Of a stretch of DNA of 64,000 nt, positions 33,137-45,672 are shown in pieces; position 1 is the first letter of the stretch, and each line of letters begins with the position of its first letter. The position numbers and the translations under genes were made by a program. The notes under the pieces were generated by a model. The model had not been told where the DNA came from and searched no databases. It saw nothing but the letters and a program-made list of their open reading frames with translations. The DNA is from a virus, in IMG/VR virus record IMGVR_UViG_3300031521_001337, positions 149,487 to 213,486 of that record; one strand, 5' to 3'.

Positions 33137-35924
33137 ACTTTTCCTCCAATTGTTTTATTCTTGATTCAGCACTAGCAAGTTTTGCTATTATCAAGTCAAT
33201 GTATTTTACTTTATATTCACCCTCTCTATTTCCAACTACAAATTCACTAAATCCATTAGATAATAAATCTTGAGCAATAGTACCAAATCTTAATTCTTCT
33301 AAGTTATTTTTAAAATTAAATGAAACTAAATTGAGCCTACTATAGTCTTTAATGATTGGTTGAATATTAGTCTTTAAAGTTCTATCTGACGATAAAATAA
33401 AATTACTAGCAGTAACATTACCATTGAAATGAGAATTATCACTTCCATCAATATAAAATGGAGTTGTACCATCGGAAGCATTTCTAATTGAAAATCCAGT
33501 GTTTGAAATTCCTTGTATTGAATTTTTAATATAGTATTGCTTAACTCCTGCTTGTGAACCTTGTAATTGTATTCTTGCCTCACCTCCAACATCATTTCTA
33601 ATTAGCACAGCACTTTTGTTAATTAGAGCAATATCACCTGTTCCACTTTCAGCACTAATATATACTGCATTGCCAGTAAACTGTAAGTAACCTTGTCTAA
33701 CTGTATTTGCTGAATTATAACCACTCAAATAAGCGGCATCAGCAATCATTTTTATTCCCTCACCTGCATAAGTATTAACAGTTCCAGTTGCCATTAAAGT
33801 ACCATTCACTGCCAACTTATACCCTTGGTCAGAAATATATCCAATCCCAGTATTACCATTAGGGCTAATATAAAACCTCCCAATATCGGGTACTGTATTA
33901 GCACTTTGGGTTGATTGAGTAGTAATTGCAAAATCTCCATAAGACTGATAATCTGTATGTATGAACCATTTCCTAGAACTACCATTAGATACATTATGGT
34001 CAAATGATAACATTCCTACCCAACCTGAACCGCTAGGCAATGATAATCTTCCGTTAATTCCCATCCCACCATTAAGAACTAATGCTCCTGTTGATGGTGA
34101 TAGTGATTGAGTTGTGTTTGGTATACTTACTACTCCATTACTTTCAATAGTCAATAAGGGAGTAGTTGCATAATTAAAAGTAAAGGCTTTGTTTCCCCAC
34201 TGTCCAACAGAATTAAAAATCATTGACCCATAATTATCTCCACTACTAATAAAATAGTCAAAAGAAGAACCTGAACCAAATTTTAATTTACCTGAATAAT
34301 TATTAGATGGTATATTAATAGCAAAATAATCACCTCTAGCTGATGCATTTGTCCCATCATCACTTATCAAACTATTTACAAAATTACTCCCATTCCATTT
34401 AGGAATGTAGTTTGTTGATAAACTTGATAAATCTTGTGTAGCAATATTATTTACGCCAATAAAATTTCTAATTTGAGTACTAGTAGCAGGACTCATTCTA
34501 GCATTAGGGGCATCGTATACCATTACATAACTTACCGTAGACGCAAAATCAGCGCCATAGTATTTTAAACCATTTACCATTTCAGCATTCAAATTCCCCA
34601 CCATAGTAGTAGAATTTACAGTTAATGGTGCTGTTCCAGTTGCTACTGTTGATTGTAGTTGAGTTGCATTTACTGTAGAAGTAAAAGTTACTGCTCCTGT
34701 TTTACTTAACCTAAATCTTTCTGTATAAGTATGTGCAATAGCTTCTGTATTGTATGCTCTAGCATCAGAATAATCAATTACTAAATCAGTACCACTTCCA
34801 CTGTATTTGTTGGCAATTCTATAAACTCTTTGGTCAGTTCCACCATCGGCATATAAGTACATAGCACTACCATAATCAGAATCCAATGCTCTTAATTCAA
34901 CACTATGATATGTTACACCAAATTTGCCTTTTCCATACGCTGTAACATCCCCACTAATCCACATATTTGCAGATTGTGCAGAGCTATTTTGGTTTAATAT
35001 GTGGTCGTTATTGTTGGTATAAGCCGATGAACCTAGACCTAACCAAGATTGTATTTGATTTTGTGTAAAATTATAAACATATCCGTTAGAGTAACCTCCT
35101 AGTAAATTAGTAGGTACGGATTGATTAGCAGTTCCATTATATACTGTTCCTAGTGTTATACTAGAGCCTAAAGTCCCACTAGAAGATACAAAGTCTCCAG
35201 TGTTACTACTGGCTGCTGAACCGAATGTTCTAGTAGGTAGTGGAGTATAACCTAAAGCAGTAGTAACCATTCCTGAGTTGATACCAGTTATCCATCCACC
35301 GTAGTTACCAAGATTATTATTAAATTGACTGAGATTAGTAGGTCTTGCTGCTGTCAATGCATAAGGTGCTAAACTACTTGCAGTTATAAAACCATTTGGA
35401 TTAGTTGAATTATAAGGTACATATCCCAAAGCATTAGTAACAAGTGTTGAACTAATTTGTGTTAATGCTCCATTCTCAACACCAATCAATCTATTATTCA
35501 TTTGATTGATTGTGTAGGCATTGAATGTATCAGTTAATGTTGCATTACTGAAAGAACCACCTAAATTAGCATAACCGAATACTGTTTGTATTAGTCCACC
35601 AGATCCAGAACCACCAGAAGTAACACCAAATGCACAAACTTCACCTTTAACAGATAAATTACCATTACTATCTAAAGTCATTAAATCAGTGAATGTTCCA
35701 TCTGTATTAACAGTTGAAAAATTTCAACCATTATCGGTTAACAAATAATTAGAAAGTGGTAATTTTATCACACCATTAGCACCAGCCAAATTAGTTGACT
35801 GTGCTACTAATGATAAATAATTAAGTGGTACATAAGCACTACCAGAACCACCAGAACTATAATTATTAATAGCAGTAGTTGTTGAACCTCTTTGTAAGGC
35901 TATATTTTTACTTTGAAATTCCAT
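33120..35924 (-). CDS. tail fibre with C-terminal S74 intramolecular chaperone (copy 1)
   Basis: A 934-residue fibre from ATG 35924 (MEFQSKNIALQRGSTTTAIN), with a single TGA-encoded Trp at 35724; the other Trp codons are TGG. The long Ser/Gly/Thr/Asn-rich shaft is typical of trimeric fibres. The last 80 residues begin SSDRTLKTNIQPI, the Ser-Lys signature of the peptidase S74 chaperone, which folds the trimer and then cuts itself off, and end in a coiled coil. The shaft from 33395 upward repeats at 62056-64000, but the chaperone there is different. Its 5' half belongs with the siphophage hub gene, its 3' end with the crAss-like cluster. Confidence 0.85.
33395..35339. repeat. long direct repeat in tail-fibre shaft, copy 1
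   Basis: About 1,945 bp that match 62056-64000 with no indel (constant offset 28,661) and no difference in the stretches I compared. The repeat begins exactly at the shaft/chaperone junction and continues past the window end, so copy 2 is truncated by the window. Confidence 0.93.
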
Positions 35925-35951
35925 TTTATTATTGTTTTACTGTTGTTTCTG

Positions 35952-38066
35952 TTATTTCTTTGATACTATATTCAATAGATTAGTATCATTTTTTATATCT
36001 ATACTCATACCATCAACAATAAATTTTTCAGTTGGAAAAATACTATTTATTGTTAGTAATGAATACGGTTTAAATATATTAGCCAGCGTTATATTTAGTT
36101 TTTTGGCTGGTGTTGAATACTGATTCACATAAGACTGGATAATGTTGTATTCTTGTTTCTGGTCAATTCCTAAAGCCTTTGTTTTGATACTTTGATTGTA
36201 TGTATAATCTGTACCTATTTTTTGAATAACAGATGAATAATTCAATCCTTTATTTGTATCACTACATACTTTTAAATTCATATCAGAAAATTCATTTACA
36301 AACGCTGTATTGATTACGTTTTTATATTCTGTATCTGTTTCCGCTTTTTTCTCACTTGTAGGTTTAACTAACTTGATGTCAAAATCTTTCAATCATACAG
36401 CACCACAAGTACCACCCTTATATATTTCAGATGGTTCATATAATGAAAACTCAATATCACCGAATAACATATCTGCCTTTTTAATGGTTATTTTATTACC
36501 AACTTCATTTATAAATGCTGTTGTATCAACTTCGTTTAATATGTTTTTCCAGTTGTTATAAAGATGTCCATCTTTGTATTCAAACTTAATTGGGAAAGTC
36601 ATTTCAATATTAGTTCAATACTTTTGATAACCGTTCCAGTATTTATTTCCGATCTTTAATTTTGCATATAATAATACGTAAGTTGATAAATAATAATCAC
36701 CTGTAGATGCTTTTTTACTTTCATCTATATAAGCTACATTAACCGCTGAATCCCAATAAGCAGAGCCACTAATTATTAAATAGTAATCATCATAAAAATA
36801 ACTACCCTCATTGCTTGATGAATATTTCAGTACAACATTATTTGTACAGTCAAGCCAAGTTTGTAAAGGTAATGCGCCAGTTGGTGCAACATATCCAGAC
36901 CTATAAAGACAAACATAATCAGAGAAACTAACAGAAGAACTTAATGCTACATTATTTTCATAGTTTGCCATTCTTACAAAGGATGCACCCTCTTTAGTTG
37001 ATATTGTATCATAATCAAGTTCGGTTAATTCAGACCAAGTACCACCAGTTTTATTATATGTTTTGTATTTATCATTTTTGAAATATTTAAACACATAGTT
37101 CTTACTTCCATAAGTTTTAGGAATAGAAGAAAACCAGTTTGTTGTTCCTGTTACTTTTGTAATGTTGGTTAGATCATCATCAGAAAAAAACTCTGGTATC
37201 AAACTATCATTTGTGCTTACACTGGTTTTAATGCTTACTTGATTATAAACCTCAGCTAATTCAATACTAGCACCATTCGATTTAAAACTTTCATTTGTAA
37301 CATCTACTGTATTACTTAATGTTGTGTAGCCAGTTGAATAATTCAACCAATTGTTTGCAGTAGTATAGGTATGATAGTTTACAAATCCACCTTTTATATA
37401 ATCATAGTTCAATATATAAACCTCATCACCATCTGCTACAATTGTATAGTTTAGGAATTGAAGAAGCTGTGTTAGTACTTCTTTGTATGTTATTGCTTCG
37501 TTATCATCAAAGAAATTTTGCTCAGCTACGAGTAATTTATCTATGATTTTTTGATCTTCAAAGCCCGGTAAATAGTTGTTTTCATTCACGTATATTTTAG
37601 AATAGCAATTACACTTTTTGATGATATGAATCAATAAATCTTCAAAGCTTTTTATCTTTCTGTTTACCAGATCAACCGTTTCAAATTTGTAATTGTCTAA
37701 TGTACTCAAACCATCTATTGCTTCAAGTTCAATACTTTCATAATGTTGTTCAAAGCCTTGTGTATATATGTTTGGTGTCAAGTAACCAACTCATTTAATC
37801 AGATTATTATCAACATCTTTCAAAGTCATTTTAGTACCTTGTGCAGTTGCTGAATAAAGGTTGAAATTGTAACTATCAGATATAATTGTACAAGTTGCAT
37901 TTGATAATTTCAACGGTTCGTAAATTGTACTATTTGTATTTAATTCGATTTTAAATGGTTCATCTGAGAAAATAATCTCAGATGTTCCACTATTACCATC
38001 ATTCACATTTATATCCACTTGATATAAAGTGTTACTTATATTTTTAAATTGTCCTGTGTAAATCAT
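35952..38066 (-). CDS. siphophage tail hub/tail-tip protein
   Basis: A 704-residue protein from ATG 38066 to TAA 35952, joined across TGA at 37791, 36615 and 36393. It starts MIYTGQFKNISNTLYQVDIN and has a long beta/alpha tract with IIKKCNCYSKIYVNENNYL. Its position, right after the tape measure and before the fibre, and the N-terminal beta strands fit a Dit/Tal-like hub for siphophages of Bacteroidota. No peptidase motif is recognised. The next gene, the fibre, starts 27 bp downstream. Confidence 0.72.
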
Positions 38067-38067
38067 A

Positions 38068-41000
38068 TTACTTTGCTTTGCTTTTTATATTATCATAGTT
38101 AGTTAGAACGCCTTTTAAATTCTTTCCCTCAATAATAAATTTTACTTCACTATTATTTGTTGTAGTTCAATTTATACCACCTTGACCATTTAAAAGAGCA
38201 AATAGTGTACTTTGTTGACCTTGATTTAATATCATTTCACCAGCATTTACTCTAGCTAGTATTTTATCACCAGAAATAGAACCACCTTGTACAATACCAC
38301 CGTTTGCAAACTTTGGAATACTTGAAGCTAATATAGCACCTTGCATTACTCCAATTTGAGCCAATGCTAAACCTTCACCTACAAAGGGAATAAAAGCATA
38401 AGCTGCTGCTGTTTCTGCTGCCATAAGTCCAGTATAAGAAGCTGTTTCTGCAACATTGGTTGCAATTTTAGCTGCTGCTGTTCCCGCTTCAATTCCTGCT
38501 TGTGTTTGTTTTGCTGCTGTCAAAGCAGTGGTTACTGCTGTAAGGTCTTTAATAGTTTTTACAACTGACATTATACCATCCAGCGTATTAGTTAATGCAT
38601 CTCATATTGCTAGAAACTTTTCAAATCCAGAAGCATCTACATTATTAAGTGTATCAGTTAATGCTTTAAATCCTTCATACATATTTTTAGCACTACCAGC
38701 AATATTTTTTATACCCTCGTATATACCACTATTTAATTGTTTCTGTAGGTCTTTTATATCCTTCTTAACCTGCATTAGTTTTAATGCTTTGGACAAGTCT
38801 GGTGCATTTAATAATGCTTTATTTAGTGATTCAATTAAATCATCTGCTTGACCGTGAAACTGTGCTTTTAGTTTACTTAGATCACCACCCGCATCAGCTA
38901 TTTGTTTTTCAATATTCTTTACACCTTTATCACTAAATTCTTTTTCAATGGCTTTTATAAAATCGTCATTTTGCTGATTTTTATCCTCTTGTTTTTCAAC
39001 ATCTGACTTTTTATAATCAAATGTATGATCTATTGGATTACTCTGAGGTAGTACAAAAGCAAAATCTTTTTTAGCTAAATCTGCTTGTTTCTGTTTTACT
39101 ATTTTCACTAAATCATTAGTCGCAAAATTTACTCCTTTGATTGTTGAAATAGTTCTTAATGTTTCATCAACAATACCAGACATAGCATTAGTATATTCAT
39201 CTTGTGTGATTATACCATCTTTTAAATATCCGTCTTGTTCAGTTAGTTTTTTAAGATAATCTTCTTTAGCTGTTTCAATTTTATCATCAGTAGAGGATAA
39301 TGGTTTATAGGCTTGAATTTGTCCATAAATAACATTAGTTTTAGCTTCATCTTTCGTTAAGATTCCGCCGTAATTCTTTTTACCATCTTCTACGTGCTTA
39401 TCAAATAATTCATTGTATTTCTTTTGTGATATTACACCGTTAGCTAATTCATTATTTAGTTTTTGAGTTTCTTTTACATAAGCATCTTGTACAGAATCAA
39501 TTTCTTTTTGATGTTTTTGTACTTCAGTATCTTCACCAGAACCAGCACCTAAACCACTTAAATTAGTATCGGTTGTTTCACCTGTATTTTTACCAAGTTC
39601 AGATTTTAATTTGTTCTTTTCTCTAGCTATATCATCTCTAACTTTTAATAGAGGTGTTAGTTCATCTAAATAACCAGCTCTTTCTTTTACTAATCCACTA
39701 TCTACACCTTTGCCACTATTAAGATCTTTTCCTAACTGATTATTAATTATATCAATCTTACTTTGAGTTTCGGCAATTCTATCATCATTAGGATTCTGTT
39801 TATTTAGTAAATATTGATACCTGCTTTGTTTATCTAAGAGGTCTAAACGCTCTTTGATTTTTACGTTAATATCACCGTTGATTTTTAAGCCGTTTTTATC
39901 AAATTGATAATTAGTACCTAAAATAGAATTTATTGTTTTTAGTGCAGTTTGACGCTCTTTTAATGAAGTATTAGTGTCATTTACAATCTTCAAAGAGTTT
40001 TTAATCTCGTTTGATTGACTGTTTGTTTCAACTGCATTTTTTAAACCAGATCTATAATCTGTTCAAATTGCTTTTAGTTCTTTAGCTTTCTCTGCAAGAT
40101 TTGAAAAGTGTTGATATATTGCCATTGCACCACTAAATAATATCATTGGTAAGAATGACATAAAAGCAGTTTTAATTGCTAAACCTACAGTTTTAAAAGC
40201 GAAATTAGAGGTTAAACTAAATTTGTTTACTGCTGCTTCTTGTTCAGCATAAGATTTTGCTGCTGCAAGTGATTCATCTAAATATCTTTTTTGAGATTTC
40301 TTAGATAAATTACTATTTGCTAATTCCTGTACAACTGCACTTTTTTCTGCTTCTACAGCCTGTTTAACGTAACTAGTAGTAGCTGCTGTTGATATTGATG
40401 TGTAACCTTTTTTAATAGCTCCAAAAGCTTTACCTACAATAATAGTTACTGCTATATTTGTAATAGTATCACCAACTAATTTAAAGTGTTCGGTTATCCA
40501 TTTAAAAACCTCAGAAGTTTCATTTACTATAGTTTTATAAATGTTACCCACATTTAATTTAGCTGTTAGTTCTTCAAAACTGTTACCAATTCTATTTAAA
40601 GCACCACCTATTGTATTGGTGTCAACATTACCAAATGCTTTTTCTAGTTCTGCACCAAATTTAGGAAATACATCACTAGCTAATAATTGACCGTGTTTAG
40701 CCATATCTCTCAGTTTTTCAACTGATACACCCATAGCTTTAGCCATAATTGAAAGTGATTCTGGTAAAGCAGAACCAAGCCCAGCAATTAAGGGTTTGAG
40801 TTGAATTGTACCCTTTTGCATCATCTTTGACATAGCATCAAAAACTTCTGCTTTTTTATCACCGCTTGCACCTGTTGCTAACAATGCAGCATTTAATCCG
40901 GTGAATAATGTTTGCTGATCTTTTAAAGGGATATTACTAGTTTTTGCAGATGCTGTAAACTTTGCAAATGCACCAGTCATTTCGTTTATACTTAAACCAA

Positions 41001-41280
41001 ACTTCTCACTAGTTTCAATTATATATTTTTGATTCTTTCCGTATTCTTCTCATCCACCAGAAGCCACTTTTAAAGCCTTGTTAACTGCTGCTGATTCTCT
41101 AGCAACAGTTATCATTTCCTTTATAATATGCTCAAAACCTAGCCCTGCACCAAGTACACCAGCCATTTGTAAAGCAGTAGATTTTATTTCTCTAAAACCG
41201 TTTTGAATTTGTGCTTGACCTCTTTTAAAATTTTCTGTTAGTAGATTTACTGCTACCCCAAAACTTAAATTATTTGCCAT
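38068..41280 (-). CDS. tail tape measure protein
   Basis: A 1,070-residue frame from ATG 41280 to TAA 38068, joined across TGA at 41050, 40063, 38602 and 38167. The N-terminus (GVAVNLLTENFKRGQAQIQN) has the usual tape-measure pattern, and MAKAMGVSVEKLRDMAKHG matches the tape-measure domain of many siphophages. A Lys/Glu/Asp coiled-coil middle is followed by hydrophobic segments (TGLMAAETAAAYAFIPFVG) near the C-terminus. Its length would set a tail of roughly 150 nm by the usual 0.15 nm per residue rule. It lies between the tail chaperone and hub genes. Confidence 0.88.
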
Positions 41281-41284
41281 ACTA

Positions 41285-41923
41285 TTATTGTTTTTGTTTA
41301 TTTATTTTATCAATTAGATCTGCACCAGCTTTAAACATATCTGGAAGTTCTTCAGCCATAATTTTGAACTCTGTTTTATCTTGTTCTAATTGTTTTTCAA
41401 GTTCCCAAGGTAGAGGATAAAATTTAGAAGGACTATTTATTTTTGAGGTGTCTATGTGAGGTATAACAGATAAATAAGTTCATAGTCTGCTACTTTCCAT
41501 TTGTTGCTTCACGCTCTTATTATAGGCTTCCATATATAAAGAAATATCGTTTATACTCATTTCATTCATTACAAAATTTATATCCAATCCAACATTCACT
41601 ACTAGTATTGCAGCTATATCTTTTATAAATATTACTTCTCTTTCTGGTTGTTCTTCTGTAACCTCTTTTACTTCTTTATTTGCAAATAAATCTATCAATT
41701 TAATTTCTGTGCTTAATTTATCCGAAATGGTTTTGCTTATCTTCTTACTCTTTATTAGCTCTAAAAACTCTTCATAAGTAAATACATCTGGATTGTTTGA
41801 AAGTACTATACAGTACATCAATTTCAATAAATCATCTGTATTTGTATAGTCTATTTCATTGAATGATTTATTAGTAAACTGTTCAAATTTGATGATACTT
41901 TTAATGTTTAATTTTATATTCAT
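41285..41923 (-). CDS. tail assembly chaperone
   Basis: A 212-residue protein starting MNIKLNIKSIIKFEQFTNKS, joined across TGA at 41480. It is mostly helical, with an acidic EEQPEREVIF linker, and lies directly before the tape-measure gene, where gpG/gpGT-type chaperones are encoded. No slippery heptamer for a programmed frameshift was evident; TGA readthrough as Trp produces the longer form instead. Function assigned from position and length. Confidence 0.7.
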
Positions 41924-41944
41924 ATATCAATTTGAATTTAAAAC

Positions 41945-41970
41945 AAAAGGCGGTATAATCACCGCCTTTT
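41945..41970 (-). terminator. intrinsic terminator after major tail gene
   Basis: AAAAGGCGGT-GATTAT-ACCGCCTTTT on the minus strand, followed by GTTTT, 16 bp after the major tail protein stop. It would favour abundant tail-tube transcripts over the downstream tail genes. Confidence 0.85.
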
Positions 41971-41985
41971 AAATTTTTGATCTTA

Positions 41986-42429
41986 TTACGCTGACACTTT
42001 AACCAAAGCACCAGAACCTTCTAAAGATACAGAACAAGATACTATTGCATTATCTTCTGCTTTCATAGTTAAAGATGTAATGTGTGCTGTTCCTGTATAA
42101 AGACCTGTTCCAGTTAATGCAAAAGTTGCAGGATCTGCAAGTCCAATTGTAAAACTAACAGAACTACCTGCTATTTGACTAGCTAAAAGAGTATCGAATG
42201 AAGTATCACCCGCTACAGTTGTATATAAAAAATCTGATGAAATTGTATAAGAAATTTGTCCAGCTAAACTAGCTTTTCAATTTCCTGACATTTTATTAGT
42301 TGTATCAATTGATGCTGCACTAATTGATAAATCACAAGTTTTTGCAAATGCAATAGGTGTTGAGCCTACAAATAACATTAAGTTATTACCTTTTACTAAA
42401 TCGGTATTTGAATTATATGATGTTGACAT
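41986..42429 (-). CDS. major tail (tube) protein
   Basis: A 147-residue protein starting MSTSYNSNTDLVKGNNLMLF, recovered only with TGA as Trp in NKMSGNWKASLAGQ. The Ser/Thr-rich beta pattern (TSLTMKAEDNAIVSCSLSLEG) is that of TP901-1-type major tail proteins. It is bounded by the tail-completion gene upstream and a strong terminator downstream, both usual for a highly expressed tube protein. Confidence 0.8.
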
Positions 42430-42451
42430 TTTTATTTTGTTTTATTGTTTG

Positions 42452-42844
42452 TTATTTGATTTCAAACTGTAAAGTCTGAATATATTTTTTATCTATTAAA
42501 TCCTCAATTGAATCTACTAATCTACATTCATAATTGTAGTTGTCTTTATTTTGGTGAATACCTTCAATTAAATCATTTAAGGCTTCTGTTATTGCAATAC
42601 TTCTGTCATAATCTTCTGAAACAATTATAAAAGTAACATTACATTTTTCCTCATAAATTCCAAATTGAGTGTGTTGTTTAGCGTACTTTTCCCTATAATA
42701 AATTATAGTATCGCCTTCTGTTCCTTCTGGTGCAACTATTGGAAATACATTAGTACCTACTCAATTAGTTAGACCACTATCTGCAACAATTAATTTTCTT
42801 AATTCTGTTGTAATTGAAAATTTTGTAAATGCTTTTGTAATCAT
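42452..42844 (-). CDS. tail completion protein (DUF3168-like)
   Basis: A 130-residue protein starting MITKAFTKFSITTELRKLIV, with TGA-encoded Trp in SGLTNWVGTNVFPI. The pattern (TIIYYREKYAKQ; VTFIIVSEDYDRSIAITEAL) is that of DUF3168 tail-terminator proteins. It sits between the gp10-like and major tail genes, the conserved siphophage order. Confidence 0.77.
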
Positions 42845-42845
42845 C

Positions 42846-43283
42846 TTACCCTTTATTAATTATGTTTGTAATTGCTCTTTCAATACCACTATAAACTTTT
42901 TCAATTGCAGCGGTTTCGTTTAATTCAATAGCATCTTTTCAGAAACTATTACCTTCTACTTTCCCCCTGTTTGCTCCACTTTTAGTAGTTCTTACTTGTG
43001 TACCCATATCTAAAAGATGTGCGTGCATACCTAATTGATTGAATCCAGCAATTGCTCCTAAACTTGAACGTTTTAGTTTGTTTTTAAAAGACTTCAATAA
43101 ATTACCAGAATCACCTTTTTTGGATTTCATTCTATCTCTTAGATTCTGTTTACCTGCATTAATAAACAATCCTGTTGCATCTTTTAAACCTTGACCTACA
43201 ACTTTATCTTTTTGAAAATCCTTTAGATTATCAATAGCTTTGTAAACTCGATCATAATCAATTAATGTAGTTTGAATTTCCAT
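42846..43283 (-). CDS. HK97 gp10-like head-tail/tail-completion protein
   Basis: A 145-residue basic protein starting MEIQTTLIDYDRVYKAIDNL, joined across TGA at 42939 (EGNSFWKDAIE). It contains KAGKQNLRDRM-type and RTTKSGANRGKVEG segments, typical of the HK97 gp10 family, with a Trp in the final helix as expected. It lies between the head-tail joining gene and the DUF3168-like gene. Confidence 0.8.
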
Positions 43284-43284
43284 T

Positions 43285-43605
43285 TTATTTATTAATTTTT
43301 TCTAGTATAATATCAATTGAATTATCAAATAGATTTCTATCAAAAGAGTTTATTTTATAATCATTCTTTTCATATTCAACAATTAATAATTCAGATAATA
43401 GTTTATTATATCTAATCTTAAAAGCTATTGTATTACTATGAAATAATTCTTTAGAATCTAATGAGTAATTACCAGATTGTTTAACTTTAGCTGCTCTGCA
43501 TTTAAGTAGTTCAGTTAAGTGTTTTGTAACTGCTCCCGATTCAGATTGTACAGTTTGATTTTCTTTAAATATTAAACTATATAACAGTGTTCCCGCTGGT
43601 ATCAT
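43285..43605 (-). CDS. head-tail joining protein
   Basis: A 106-residue protein starting MIPAGTLLYSLIFKENQTVQ, resembling the phage head-tail joining (SPP1 gp16-like) family: a small beta-barrel with RAAKVKQSGNYSL and a C-terminal IIxxxx strand. No Trp and no TGA. Position between connector and gp10-like genes supports the call. Confidence 0.75.
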   Translation of the reverse strand: MIPAGTLLYSLIFKENQTVQSESGAVTKHLTELLKCRAAKVKQSGNYSLDSKELFHSNTIAFKIRYNKLLSELLIVEYEKNDYKINSFDRNLFDNSIDIILEKINK

Positions 43606-43611
43606 ATAAAT

Positions 43612-43920
43612 TTAGTTTGAATAGTTTTTGTAAAAATCTAAAAGGTATCTATAGTTAAAAGGTATTTCTGTAGTTTTACTTGCAAAACTTATCATTTCCC
43701 TGTTTGCATATAAATTACCAATCATTAAAAGCATTGCGTGCAATAATGGCAAGGGTAGAACCTCACCATTAATTGCAGCAACATCAACTAATTTTTGATT
43801 TATATGTAATTCAACAGTTGCTTCTGCCACTTGAATTAGTGAAGTGATATAAATATCATCTTCAATAAATTCTGCTTCCAGATTCAAGTGTTTTTTAGCT
43901 TGTTCGATTGTTAAATACAT
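43612..43920 (-). CDS. head-tail connector protein (HK97 gp6-like)
   Basis: A 102-residue helical protein starting MYLTIEQAKKHLNLEAEFIE, with DDIYITSLIQVAEATVELHI, the hallmark of gp6-like DNA-packaging/connector proteins that ring the portal. It immediately follows the capsid gene. No TGA. Confidence 0.83.
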   Translation of the reverse strand: MYLTIEQAKKHLNLEAEFIEDDIYITSLIQVAEATVELHINQKLVDVAAINGEVLPLPLLHAMLLMIGNLYANREMISFASKTTEIPFNYRYLLDFYKNYSN

Positions 43921-43930
43921 ATATTATAGA

Positions 43931-45124
43931 CTATTTTAAAATAGCAGTTATAAAAGATTCATTTCTACGAGGTTTAGCATCAAAATAAGCATTGATTACT
44001 AAACGAACTTTACCATTAGCTGCTTGTGTGTAAGGATCAACTGTCAAGTCAATTCCACCCCATTGTCCAATAACATAATCTTCAAAACATCCAAAGATTA
44101 CACCTTTAGAAGGTACAGCAGAAGTTGACAAAGTATTATAGCCGTTAATTTCTGTTCCTTCCATTAAATAACCTGCTGCAACACCTGCTGCTTTAAGAGT
44201 TGATTTAAATTTACCTTTTGCAGATGGTGAAACGATAAACGTTTTCTTTCCAGTTACATTAGCAGATTCTAATATTGTTTCCATAGCTACAACTTCTAAA
44301 TAACTTACATCTTCTGTATCAACAGGAGTACCATATAAAAGTCCAGAAGGTTGAGTTGTAGAACCAGCTACAGAACCTAATACAGTCGATTCTAATTTGT
44401 TTGAAATTGCTTTTACAATATCAGATTTAAGCATTGATTCAGCACTAATTGAATCTTGAATCAAGAACTGTTTAGAAATATCTAAAAATGCAGTGATTCT
44501 TTTTGGTTCTAAAGTTACTTCTGTGAATGAACCAGCACCATCTGATGCACCAGCAGTTTCACCTGCTCACAATACATTTGATCCAGAATAAGCAGGGATA
44601 GATACAGTACCAGTTAAACCAGTCATATATGTTGCACCAGCTTGAACCATTACTAGATTAGCTCTAAGAGGTTCTAAAATTCCAAGTTTATCTTCTGCTA
44701 CTACTTCTTGTCCAGCAGTTGCTACTGTTGCAGAAATTGTTGCTCTGGTTTCCATTGGTAATACAATTTGACCTTGTGTGTTTTGTCCAGCTTTACGAAA
44801 TTCAGCTTGCCCTGCGTTAGTAATTTCTAATGCTCTTTCGTCTAGTTGACGGTTGTTAGCTACATCATTAATAGCTTTCAATAATGAAAAATTTTCCATA
44901 GTTTGTTTTTGTTTTGTTGTTACTTTATTAAGGTTTCTTTTATTATCTTCTTCGATCTTTCTGATCTCAGCATCAATAGTTGCTAACTCTTTAGTAATTT
45001 CATCAAATTGAATACTTTCTAAATCGTTAAGTTTTCTAGTTTCTTTTTCAGCATTAGAAATTAATTCTGTTGCTCTTACTTTTAATAGATTTTTATCATC
45101 TAATAACTCTAGTGTGTTCTTCAT
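43931..45124 (-). CDS. HK97-type major capsid protein of the siphophage
   Basis: A 397-residue protein from ATG 45124 to TAG 43931, joined across one TGA at 44567 (SNVLWAGETAG). The first 100 residues are a Lys/Glu coiled coil (DEITKELATIDAEIRKIEE), the delta/scaffold domain removed by the protease. The mature part has FTEVTLEPKRITAFLDISKQ and GVIFGCFEDYVIGQWGGIDL, typical of the Phage_capsid family. It is unrelated to the crAss-like capsid gene at 28.6-30.0 kb. The start shares TAATG with the protease stop. Confidence 0.88.
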
Positions 45125-45672
45125 TAGTTTAATTTGTTTTTTAAGGTTTTATAATATCCAGATAAATCTTCTGTATTCAAATCATTCATTTTTCTAAGTG
45201 CTACTGTTGTGTCTGGATAGGCTTCTTTATAAACTGGTGAAACGTCAAAAATTTGTTTAAACTTTGTAATCTTTCTAAGATAACCAGTACTTCTTTTTTC
45301 CCATACATCACTATCAATAGTAAATGCAAAGCTTGAAGTGGTAATATCACCACGTTTTAAACCTTCTAAAAGTTCATCACCTAGTGAAGTGTTAGGTGCT
45401 TCAAATCTGTATTTCAAACCTACATTATCAACTTCTAATTTTAATGAACCAACACCAAATTTTGAGCGTGCCAAAACACCTCTATCTTCACTGTGATTTA
45501 GTAAACAAAGTATATCAGATTGTTCTAAAATACCATCTAATGCTTCTGGTTCTATAACCTCAACAAAACCCCCTAAATCCCTAGATTCTTTATTAAATTT
45601 TAAAGCATACCCTTCTACGGTTCTGCTGTTTTCTGTAGTTCTTAATTCTCAACTACTGTTTCGTAATTCCAT
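45124..45672 (-). CDS. HK97-type prohead protease
   Basis: A 182-residue protein starting MELRNSSWELRTTENSRTVE, with TGA-encoded Trp at position 8. The fold pattern is that of HK97 prohead proteases: VEGYALKFNKES, catalytic His60 in CLLNHSED, and the Ser in GDITTSSFAFTI (residues 113-114). It cleaves the capsid scaffold domain during maturation. The gene overlaps the portal stop by 20 bp and the capsid start by one base. Confidence 0.87.

Noticed and set aside
33374-34003. Short frames rich in Leu/Met/Val inside both fibre copies (also 62041-62664).
   Set aside because: They duplicate with the repeat and are frame shadows of the fibre shaft.
14935-41280. Chains of adjacent in-frame fragments that look like pseudogenes or frameshifted genes.
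   Set aside because: The fragments keep one frame and are divided only by TGA, at Trp positions of known families, so they are intact genes in code 4.
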